40,379 nt of DNA from Deltaproteobacteria bacterium (GTDB taxonomy: Bacteria; DRYD01): NCBI GenBank assembly GCA_028276365.1, contig JAPYWL010000008.1, positions 1 to 40,379 on the forward strand, in the 5' to 3' direction. The notes below the pieces were generated by a model, which worked only from the letters and a program-made list of their open reading frames with translations, ran no database searches and had not been told where the DNA came from. Positions 1 through 8,468 of the stretch are shown piece by piece; position 1 is the first letter of the stretch, and each line of letters starts with the position of its first letter. The position numbers and the translations under genes are program-made.

Positions 1-2
1 AC

Positions 3-269
3 TCAGATAAAGATAATTTAATTGATAAAAGTAGATATAGTTTTGAGGTTAATGTTAATTATTTAGGTAATACTTTGGTTTCTGGTAGTGTTTTAGAAAA
101 TATTGTATCTATTCACATAAAGAAATCATCAATAAAAGAGGCATTTTTTATTGAGAATAAAGAGTTATTAAGTAATTTATTAAATAAAGTAGGTTTTAAA
201 TTAGGGAATTATCTTGTTGAATATATTTTTGATCCTAATGTAGATGAAGGGGTTAATATTATAACTTAA
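3..269 (+). CDS. C-terminal part of a protein truncated at the window edge, function unknown
   Basis: Frame is open from position 3 (SDKDNLIDKSRYSFEVNVNYLGNTLVSGSVLEN...) to TAA at 267-269; the TTG start at 75 in the ORF track is probably internal. Confidence 0.6.
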   Translation, partial: SDKDNLIDKSRYSFEVNVNYLGNTLVSGSVLENIVSIHIKKSSIKEAFFIENKELLSNLLNKVGFKLGNYLVEYIFDPNVDEGVNIIT

Positions 270-272
270 ACT

Positions 273-731
273 ATGGAGAATGTAGAAAATAAGGAAATAT
301 CTAAAAAAGTAGTTTCTGCTGGTGGTGTGGTTTTATGGAAACATGATAATGATATTTTTGTTTGTATTGTTAAAAGAAGAAATAAAGGGGTATGGATTTT
401 ACCTAGAGGTAGGATAGAAAAAAATGAGCATATGGAAGAAACAGTTATCAGGGAAATAAAAGAAGAAACAGGCATAGAAGCTACGATAATAAAAAAAATT
501 GGTATTATTAGTTATTCTTTTTATTCTAGTAAAGATAAGGTTACTTATAATAAAGTGGTTCATTTTTATTTGTTAAGATTAGATAAGCAGGAAAATTTCG
601 TACCTAATCAAGAAATAGAGGAAAAATTATGGGTGCCTTTAAACAAAGCTAAAGAGATCTTATCTTATGAAGCTGAAAAAAATATCATCGATAAAGTTAT
701 TGAATTTATTCATAAAAACGAAAATAAATAA
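273..731 (+). CDS. NUDIX hydrolase
   Basis: SAGGVVLWKHD...WILPRGRIEKNEHMEETVIREIKEETGIEA matches the Nudix box GX5EX7REUXEEXGU. Confidence 0.93.
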   Translation: MENVENKEISKKVVSAGGVVLWKHDNDIFVCIVKRRNKGVWILPRGRIEKNEHMEETVIREIKEETGIEATIIKKIGIISYSFYSSKDKVTYNKVVHFYLLRLDKQENFVPNQEIEEKLWVPLNKAKEILSYEAEKNIIDKVIEFIHKNENK

Positions 732-788
732 TAATATAAATCAAAATTCATGTTCATTCGCAATAAATTAAGGAGTTAATTAGTTGAT

Positions 789-2357
789 ATGGAAAAAGAT
801 TTTATTGAGATAATTAATTCCTATGATTTTATTCCTAATAAACAAAAGATAATTGAGAGTATAAATAAACCTAAGGATATTTATTTTAGGGTTAATGTAA
901 TAAAAGATAGTGAAGAAAAAATTTTAAAAGCATTAAAAAGATATAATATAGATTACACTAAGGTTGATTTTATAGACGGCTATTATAAGTTGAATTCGAA
1001 TAATAATCAATTAATTGAGTTATCAAAAACTGTAGAGCATTTATTTGGGTTTATCTATATCCAAGAAATTAGTTCCGCTATTTCTATTGATACTTTATTT
1101 AAAACTATATATGATAAAATATCTACTAAAGATAAGTTAATAATAGTAGATTTGTGTGCTTCTCCTGGTGGTAAATCTATTTTAATTGCTGATAGATTAT
1201 ATAGGAATGATAAAAAATTATTCAAAAATTTGGTTTTGATTTCAAACGATATAGGTCAAAGAATAGAGAATTTATTAACTAATATAATTAGATTAGGGTT
1301 GTTAAATGTAATTGTAACTAATTGTGATGCTAGGTTTTTCCCAAAATTAAATGAGAATGTTGATATAGTTATAGCAGATGTTCCTTGTTCTTCTGAATCT
1401 CATATAATCGATAAAATGTATTATTCTTCTAAAAAACATCCTAAATTTATTAACAGAATTACTAATATTCAAACGGATATCCTACTTAGAGCTTATTCTA
1501 TCTCTAACAACTATATCATTTATTCTACCTGTACTTTTAATTTACACGAAAATGAAGAAATAGTTGATAATTTACTTTTTAAAACTAAAAATGTTTCTAT
1601 TTTAAAACCTGTTTTAGGTAAAGCTAATTTTGAAAAAGGGGTTGTTAAATACAATGAAATTACTTTTAATAAAGAGTTAGAAAAAACTGTTAGAATTTAT
1701 CCATATCATTATAATTCAGGGGGTATATTTTTTAGTATTTTATCTAAAAATGATCCTTATGAAAGCTTAAATGATACTGTATCCTTTGCTAATTTGATTG
1801 ATATTAAAGAACTAAACGAATTTTTTATTGTAAATAATAAAGTTATATTTGATAACTATTTGTCCCATTTTGGAATAGATTTTAATATTGTTAATGATTA
1901 TATATTTTTCCAAAAAATTAAAGATAAAGGAAGAGGCAATCTAACAGATTTATTAAAAGAGGATATTTATATAACATTATTAAAGAGTTACCTAAAGAAA
2001 GAAAAAGGGCCTTTAAAAGTTGAAACTTTTGGGATAAAAGCTTTTAGATATGTAAAACCAATTAATTCCTTTAAAATTACTTCTAACTTACTTTCTATCT
2101 TTTCTAAATATATAACAAAAAATTATGTCTCTTTAAAATTTGATTTAAATTTATTAATAGATTTTTTACTTAGAAAGAAAATAGAGTTAAAATCTGAATA
2201 CTTTGATGATATGGATATTGGTAGTTATCCGTATGTAGCTGTTAAATTTAATGACTTAGTTATTGGATGTGCTTTAAATTATAAGGATTATATTATTAGC
2301 GAAATACCTACAAGTAAAGCTAATTTCCTTATTTCTGCTTTAACTAAAAAATCTTAA
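789..2357 (+). CDS. NOL1/NOP2/Sun-family RNA m5C methyltransferase (RsmB/RsmF-like)
   Basis: SAM motif VDLCASPGGKS, catalytic motifs ADVPCSSES and YSTCTFNLHENE. Confidence 0.9.
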   Translation: MEKDFIEIINSYDFIPNKQKIIESINKPKDIYFRVNVIKDSEEKILKALKRYNIDYTKVDFIDGYYKLNSNNNQLIELSKTVEHLFGFIYIQEISSAISIDTLFKTIYDKISTKDKLIIVDLCASPGGKSILIADRLYRNDKKLFKNLVLISNDIGQRIENLLTNIIRLGLLNVIVTNCDARFFPKLNENVDIVIADVPCSSESHIIDKMYYSSKKHPKFINRITNIQTDILLRAYSISNNYIIYSTCTFNLHENEEIVDNLLFKTKNVSILKPVLGKANFEKGVVKYNEITFNKELEKTVRIYPYHYNSGGIFFSILSKNDPYESLNDTVSFANLIDIKELNEFFIVNNKVIFDNYLSHFGIDFNIVNDYIFFQKIKDKGRGNLTDLLKEDIYITLLKSYLKKEKGPLKVETFGIKAFRYVKPINSFKITSNLLSIFSKYITKNYVSLKFDLNLLIDFLLRKKIELKSEYFDDMDIGSYPYVAVKFNDLVIGCALNYKDYIISEIPTSKANFLISALTKKS

Positions 2358-2409
2358 AAAATACCATTTTATATAGCAAATAATTTTACATAGCGGATTA
2401 ATATAAAAT

Positions 2410-3105
2410 ATGAAAACGGCATTTGTTAGTGGAAACGTTAAAGGAATAGGAAAACATATTACCTTTAAGCTAATAGAATTGGGTTTTTATGTACCTATTC
2501 ATTATAATAAATCTCAAGAATTAGCTATTAATCTACAAAATGAAATAAAAGAGAAATACAATATAAAAGTAGATTTATTTAAAGCTGATTTAACTGATTA
2601 TAATCAAACTAAAAACCTTATTGATTGTTTTATAAAAAAATATCAAAAATTAGATGTACTGATTAATAATGTAGGGGATTATTTATATAAAAATTTATTG
2701 GAAGTGAGTTATGAAGAATTCAGATATATAATAGATTCTAATTTAATGACTGCTTTTGTTTTAACACAGGGGTTTTTAGATTATATACAAGAGAGTATAA
2801 TATTTATGGGTTTTGTTGGGAGTAATAATATAAGGGCTAATGTAAATACTACGGCTTATAATATTGCTAAAACTGGGGTTTTAATTTATGCTAAATCCTT
2901 AGCTAAATTATTAGCTCATAAAAATATAAATGTTAATGTTATTGGGTTAGGTGTAGCTGAAAATTCTATAACTAAACCTATTAATGAAATACCTTTTAAA
3001 AGAACTGCTACTTTCCAAGAGATTAATAATTTAGTAGAATTTTTGTTAAATAATAAGTATATAACTGGTCAGTTAATAGAGTTAGCTGGGGGCTGGCTAC
3101 TTTAA
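2410..3105 (+). CDS. Short-chain dehydrogenase/reductase (FabG-like)
   Basis: SGNVKGIGKH cofactor motif, LINNVGD, YNIAKTGVLIYAKSLAKLLA (YxxxK). Confidence 0.88.
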   Translation: MKTAFVSGNVKGIGKHITFKLIELGFYVPIHYNKSQELAINLQNEIKEKYNIKVDLFKADLTDYNQTKNLIDCFIKKYQKLDVLINNVGDYLYKNLLEVSYEEFRYIIDSNLMTAFVLTQGFLDYIQESIIFMGFVGSNNIRANVNTTAYNIAKTGVLIYAKSLAKLLAHKNINVNVIGLGVAENSITKPINEIPFKRTATFQEINNLVEFLLNNKYITGQLIELAGGWLL

Positions 3106-3130
3106 ATAAAATAAATAAAATAATTATCTT

Positions 3131-3688
3131 ATGTTTTCAAGAAGAAGCACTAAATTTTTTTTCATAATTGCTATTCTTTTCATAGCTACTCTATTTTTTT
3201 TTATAAATTTTAGGTATTTTAACTTTGAACTAAATTTCGCAAATTTTTTTAAATTACTAAATTTTATACAAAACGATAAAACAAAGAATGATAACCAATC
3301 AAATAAAAAATATAATGTGATTTATAATAATAAGATTTATCTTAATGAGAATCTAAATTTACTAAAAGATTATTTTTATCAAGCTTTTAATGAATATAAT
3401 CAAAGTAACTTTAAAATAATTTATTCTGAAATTCATAATTATTCAATTTTGACCATATTAAAAAGAGTTAGTAAGGCTAATTATGATAATATTTATGTAG
3501 AGATTTTACCAGTTATTAGATTAAAAAAAATTGATAATTCTATAATAAAACAGGAAGCTAAAGTTTATTCTGATTTACTTTATAATTCTATTTATTTAGT
3601 TGATAAAAATTTAAAAAAGGAGCTAAATTTAAAGGAACCTATTAAAATAATTGTCTTCGATTATAATAAAATCGCAATTGAAAAATAG
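3131..3688 (+). CDS. Hypothetical protein with N-terminal transmembrane anchor
   Basis: Full ORF, N-terminal hydrophobic segment FFFIIAILFIATLFFFINF followed by a soluble domain. Confidence 0.65.
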   Translation: MFSRRSTKFFFIIAILFIATLFFFINFRYFNFELNFANFFKLLNFIQNDKTKNDNQSNKKYNVIYNNKIYLNENLNLLKDYFYQAFNEYNQSNFKIIYSEIHNYSILTILKRVSKANYDNIYVEILPVIRLKKIDNSIIKQEAKVYSDLLYNSIYLVDKNLKKELNLKEPIKIIVFDYNKIAIEK

Positions 3689-3690
3689 TC

Positions 3691-3806
3691 TTTTAATTCC
3701 CCTATGGGTAAGCTAAACGCGTATGTTGTATATTTACTCCAATATAAAAATTAGGTAAAAAAATAAAAAATCCTTCATAATAAAAAAAACTGTTGATGTG
3801 AAATAG
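3691..3806 (+). repeat. Dispersed repeat, copy 1
   Basis: Near-identical to the reverse complement of 28638-28755; the core tatatttactccaatata(a/t)aaattaggtaaaaaaataaaaaatccttcataataaaaaaaact differs at about one position. Confidence 0.88.
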
Positions 3807-4279
3807 AATAGTTTTTAAATAGTAAATCTTAATTTAGTTTAATCTAAGCAAAATTGAAACTTATTTTCTATATTATCCCTAACAATTATATTTAAATTTA
3901 AGTTATTTTAGATAATAAACAAAATTTGCTTTACTTGCGTTATGAAATTTAATTAGTTTTTCCTGTATATATCTTCAAAAAAATATGTATTAAGCTCCTT
4001 TTCTTACTTTCTTTATATTTTCTCTTAATAGGATTTTTGGGCATTTCCATTTCTATTTCTTACCTGAAAGTTAGTAGCTTTTTGAAACAGATTTTGAATA
4101 TATAAAACCTGATAATATTTAGAATAGGTGAAAAACATTTTTATTCAGTTAGGAAATTGTTTTTTTACTCTAAAAACTTTTTATCTTTTATATTAACAAT
4201 TTATTAACAAAAAATTGGGGTTATATTTTTTCAAAAATTTAAGATAAAAATAAAAGGTAAAAAGGAAAGGGAAAAAATT

Positions 4280-4552
4280 ATGGAAATAAAAGATTTAATA
4301 AAAAAAGAAGAACTGGATTCAATAACTGAAAAGGAATTATACGATATACCTATATTAATGGGTATGCTAATAGGTGGTTTTCTCCCTTTATTGGTTTTCT
4401 TTATTATATCTAAAAAAATAGATAACTTATTTTTATTAACTTTAATAGTATTTTTGGGACCAATTATATCTATTGTATCAAGTATATTAAGTGGAATAAT
4501 ATTTAATAACCTTGTTTATAGTAGGGATTCTCAAAAAAACATAAAATTGTGA
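4280..4552 (+). CDS. Small membrane protein, two predicted transmembrane helices
   Basis: ORF with RBS-like aaaggaaaggg upstream; hydrophobic segments MGMLIGGFLPLLVFFII and LLTLIVFLGPIISIVSSILSGII. Confidence 0.6.
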   Translation: MEIKDLIKKEELDSITEKELYDIPILMGMLIGGFLPLLVFFIISKKIDNLFLLTLIVFLGPIISIVSSILSGIIFNNLVYSRDSQKNIKL

Positions 4553-4717
4553 TAAAGTGTAAAAAAATATAAATATGTTCTTCTATTGATATTAATAAAA
4601 CAAATGTTTTTATTAACTTTAATTATGCTACTAATCAAGATTTAGAAATAGATAATTCTATAAAAGAAAAAGCAATTGATTTAAAGGATTTCTTATTTTT
4701 ACTCTAAATTTTTTACT

Positions 4718-5713
4718 TTAAATCAAGTGATCATTAATAGTAGCCTGTTTTATATAAGAATAAGGTAAATTGATAATTTGGGAGAATTTATTAAGAGGAG
4801 CATATCTAATTGAATTATAATTAAAGATCTTATCAGGATAAAAAGAGATTATCTTTTTTGTATTAGAAAAAGCTGCTAAATGACAAGCTCCTGTATCAAA
4901 TCCTATAAAAACATTAGCTTTATAGCATAATCCAATATACTCAGTTAAACTTAATTTTTCTATTAAAAATATTTTATTATCTTTTATTTTATCAAATTTT
5001 TTAAATTCTTCTAAGTATTTTAATTCTAAAGGTCCAAAAATTATAAATATATACTTATTTAAACTAATAAGCTTTTTTATTAAACCAAAATAATCATCTA
5101 TTTTTAATCCATTAAAAAAAGATTTATAAGTTATATGTAAAATAATGTATTCCTCATTAATAGGGTATTTTTTGCTAAGTTCTTTTATTATATTTTTTTG
5201 AATTTTTGAGTAAAAAAAAATAAAATTTTCTAAACTATAAAAACTAAGAATATCTTCTTTTTTTAAAATAGATTCATTCTTAATTAAATTTTCCAATTTA
5301 AGGATATAATAAATCAAATTAAAGATGTTAAAAATTTCATTATCTAAAATAGGATTAACTTTTTCAAAAGAAATAGTATTAGTAAAAACTTTTAATATTA
5401 AATTAGCTAAAATTTTATTTTTATAAATGATACTATATTTTTTTTGGGATTTTATAAATATAATATCTTTAAAGAACTTAGCTATAGGACCTAAAAAAAT
5501 TACCCTATTAAAAAAACTATTATATATCTCATTTTTAGTTAAAAATCTAAGATTTTTTAATTCATTTTCAAAAAGATTTTCTAAAAAATCGCTATATTTA
5601 GAATAAAAAAATATATTAAGATTTTGTATATTTAGATCATTTAGAAATTTTAAGGTGGGGATAGAAAAAAAAGTATCACCTAATCCGTCTTCCTTATATA
5701 TTAATATCCTCAT
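4718..5713 (-). CDS. Glycosyltransferase family 9 (heptosyltransferase-like)
   Basis: N-terminal RILIYKEDGLGDTFFSIPTLKFL and C-terminal GFDTGACHLAAFSNTKKIISFY are typical of GT9. Confidence 0.85.
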   Translation of the reverse strand: MRILIYKEDGLGDTFFSIPTLKFLNDLNIQNLNIFFYSKYSDFLENLFENELKNLRFLTKNEIYNSFFNRVIFLGPIAKFFKDIIFIKSQKKYSIIYKNKILANLILKVFTNTISFEKVNPILDNEIFNIFNLIYYILKLENLIKNESILKKEDILSFYSLENFIFFYSKIQKNIIKELSKKYPINEEYIILHITYKSFFNGLKIDDYFGLIKKLISLNKYIFIIFGPLELKYLEEFKKFDKIKDNKIFLIEKLSLTEYIGLCYKANVFIGFDTGACHLAAFSNTKKIISFYPDKIFNYNSIRYAPLNKFSQIINLPYSYIKQATINDHLI

Positions 5714-5751
5714 TAATTAATTTTCATTGATTTTTATAGATTAAATAACTC

Positions 5752-6732
5752 TTATAGATCAAGTTCTTCTAAGTAGTTATATCTAAAATTATATCCAGTA
5801 TTTAGTAAGAAATTAGGTTTTATATTTAAACTAATTAGCAAACTAAAGGGTATTTCATAATATTTTCCCATTAATAATTTTGTAATTAATTTGACAAAAC
5901 TTCTTGGGATTTTTATAACCAGATTTATCGGTAATTTCCTATATTTTTTTATTAAAATTTTTAAGAATTCAGAAAATCTTAAAATATTAGGATTAACTAC
6001 GTTAATTGGTTGTTTAATGCTATTTAAATTGTTATTTTTAGTATAATTAATTAAAAACTCTATAATTAAAGGGATTTCTTTAGAATATATCCAAGGTAAA
6101 AAAGGATCATCGAATGTTAAACCCAAACCTAAATAAGAATTAATTTTTAGCATCTTAACAAACAAAGCATCCTTATCTAAAACCACTCCTAACCTTAAAT
6201 TAAAAACGTTACTACCTTCTAATTCATGAGTTACTTTTTCCCATTCAAGACATAATTTAGACATTAATGAAGAATTTTCTATATTATTTCTTAAAAAATA
6301 TTCTTCATCAATTGGTTCTTCTATATCAATTAAATTAGAGTAATATCCAATAGCAGAAGCACTAAAAAATATATACGGCCTTTTGCTAATACTATTAAAT
6401 ATATTTACTAATTTTTTATTAAATTCTACTCTACTTTTATAAATTTTTTCATACTTTGATTTATTAATATATCCAAAGATATTTTCCCCTACAAAATTAA
6501 AAACTATGAATTCTTTATCTTCAATTGAATTAGTATTAATTATTTTATTTATTAAATCTGTATTTAACTCAGAATATTTTATAATTTCAATATTGTTAAA
6601 ATTGTTAAAAATGGGATCTAAATTTGATCTTCTGGTAAATAAAAAAATCTTTTTAAAATAATTTAAGTTAGCGAAATGATTAAATATATTAGAACCAATT
6701 AGCCCTGTAAATCCAAAAAAAAATAGATACAT
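5752..6732 (-). CDS. NAD-dependent epimerase/dehydratase, TIGR01777/SDR39U1-like
   Basis: FGFTGLIGSNIF, SASAIGYYSN, LRLGVVLD, PWIYSKEIPLIIEFLI motifs of the YfcH-like family. Confidence 0.82.
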   Translation of the reverse strand: MYLFFFGFTGLIGSNIFNHFANLNYFKKIFLFTRRSNLDPIFNNFNNIEIIKYSELNTDLINKIINTNSIEDKEFIVFNFVGENIFGYINKSKYEKIYKSRVEFNKKLVNIFNSISKRPYIFFSASAIGYYSNLIDIEEPIDEEYFLRNNIENSSLMSKLCLEWEKVTHELEGSNVFNLRLGVVLDKDALFVKMLKINSYLGLGLTFDDPFLPWIYSKEIPLIIEFLINYTKNNNLNSIKQPINVVNPNILRFSEFLKILIKKYRKLPINLVIKIPRSFVKLITKLLMGKYYEIPFSLLISLNIKPNFLLNTGYNFRYNYLEELDL

Positions 6733-6876
6733 CTTTTTATTATTTACTAAGATTTATTATAAAATATTATAAAAATGCTTTTCTCCCTTTTTAAATGTTT
6801 ATTAGAAATTATCAAAAAGGAATTTATTAATAGTAATTTTTTTAAATCCCTTATTTTAAATTATTTTATTGTTTTT

Positions 6877-7002
6877 TTAAATAATTTTGCAAACTCCTTG
6901 TTTAAAGCTTGATGGATTTTTTAAGCGTTCTCTAACGTTGTCATCTATCAGAGTATTATTTAAAGGCTTAACATATAAGAGTTCTATAGTTAGGTTCCTT
7001 AT
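6877..7002 (-). pseudogene. Possible coding remnant, 42-codon open frame without start
   Basis: Minus-strand frame reads IRNLTIELLYVKPLNNTLIDDNVRERLKNPSSFKQGVCKII*; a stop lies immediately upstream. Uses the otherwise rare codon CGC. Confidence 0.3.
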
Positions 7003-7089
7003 TTATCAGGACAGATACACTTATATCCCAAAATAATTACATTCTCAAGTTTTTAGCAAATCTTGTTAGAGTTAAATTTTAGGATGAAT

Positions 7090-8160
7090 TTATTTAATAC
7101 CTAACCAATCAGCTACTTTGGATGCGATTTTTTCACCTATCATAGATCCTCCAGCGGCTCCAGCTATAGCGATTGCTGCTCCAGCTACAGCACCTATAGC
7201 GGTACCAATACCTGGAACTACAGAACCTGCTAATGCACCTGCAGCTGCTCCTGCAGCAATACCTCCTATTACACCGCCTGCTGTTTCAATAGCTGCTCTT
7301 TTTACTGATTTACCTTCATCAATTTTTTCTTTAAAATCAAGTACAGCTCCAATAGTAATGGCAATAGGACCAGCTTTCTTAGCTATAGTAGATGCTACTT
7401 TACCTATTCCTTTAGCAGCAGCTTTTGAAATACCTTTTTCAGCTACTTCTTTAGATACACTTTTTACAGCATCCTTAGCTTTAGAAGATATAACTCTTGG
7501 AGCTCTTTTTAGACTTTTAGCAGAATCTATTATTTTATCATCTAATTTTGATAGACTTTTTACAGCATCTTTGGCTTTAGAAGATATAACTCTTGGAGCT
7601 TTTTTTAAACTTCTTGCTCCTTCTACTATTTTATCATCTAATTTAGATATATCTTTTTTTGCTTCTTCAATAAATTTTTTTGCTTCAGATTTAATAACCT
7701 TAGGAGCTTTATCTTTTAATTCTTTAGCTTTAGATAATATTTTATCATCTATATCAGATAAGGCATCCTTAATTTTACTTTTAGCAAATTTAAAAGCTCC
7801 TTTTAACCCCTTTTCTTCAACATACTTAGCACTTTTCTCTATGATTTTTCCTTTTTTTTCGATAGCTTTTTCTATAGCACTTTCTTTTGCTTCTGAGGTT
7901 AGATAACTTCCATATTCATTGCCATTATTGTCATTTTTTTCATTTTCTTTTTTATTTATATCTAAAGCTTTCTCAAAATTATTTTTTAATTTTTCTTGAA
8001 TATTAATTTTTTCAGTATTAGATTTTTTTAAGTTATTTTGAGTAGTACTTTCTGTTTTTTTGACATTATTTTAATTATTGCTGCTTGATTTATTGACATA
8101 TGTTTTATCTTGAGGGGAAATTGAATTATTATTTATAGAATTATTTCTTATTGTGTTCAT
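7090..8160 (-). pseudogene. Glycine-zipper C-terminal protein interrupted by one in-frame TAA
   Basis: RBS aaaggggag and ATG at 8160; reads MNTIRNNSINNNSISPQDKTYVNKSSSNN* with the stop at 8073-8071, then 326 more open codons in the same frame ending ...AGGVIGGIAAGAAAGALAGSVVPGIGTAIGAVAGAAIAIAGAAGGSMIGEKIASKVADWLGIK* at 7090. Confidence 0.85.
7430..7770 (-). repeat. Internal 96-bp (32-aa) repeats in the glycine-zipper gene
   Basis: LDDKIVEGARSLKKAPRVISSKAKDAVKSLSK / LDDKIIDSAKSLKRAPRVISSKAKDAVKSVSK, plus a weaker third unit IDDKILSKAKELKDKAPKVIKSEAKKF; 'tacagcat' recurs at 7465 and 7561, a 96-bp offset. Confidence 0.85.
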
Positions 8161-8326
8161 AAATATAGCTCCCCTTTATTAATATAGTTAACCTACTAAT
8201 TAAATATTCAAAAATAGTTAAAATTCAAGAATTTTTAGCATTTTTTAACATTTTTTTACAAAATTGAGCTTATGAAGAATAATTATCTTTAATTAAATGG
8301 TTTAATATTTATTTAAAAAAACTAAC

Positions 8327-8437
8327 TTAATCTACTTTTAAAAATATATTAAACTTATCTTTTAACGTTTTACCTTCTTCGTTAGTTATAAATGTTAAAT
8401 CTAAGGAATTGAATTTTAAGTTTTCCATTTCTTTCAT
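8327..8437 (-). pseudogene. Short ORF (36 aa), possible N-terminal remnant of a helicase-like/PLD-like protein
   Basis: MKEMENLKFNSLDLTFITNEEGKTLKDKFNIFLKVD*; FITNEEGKTLKDKF resembles, from memory, N-termini of helicase/PLD-domain proteins. Confidence 0.35.
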
Positions 8438-8468
8438 ATTATCTATAATAAAAAATATGATCTTTAAT

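Noticed and set aside
266-475. Minus-strand ORF over the NUDIX gene
   Set aside because: Antisense to conserved NUDIX codons.
7118-7906. 262-aa plus-strand ORF rich in Ala/Pro/Ile
   Set aside because: Antisense shadow of the glycine-zipper gene on the minus strand; Ala/Gly-rich codons produce an open reverse frame.
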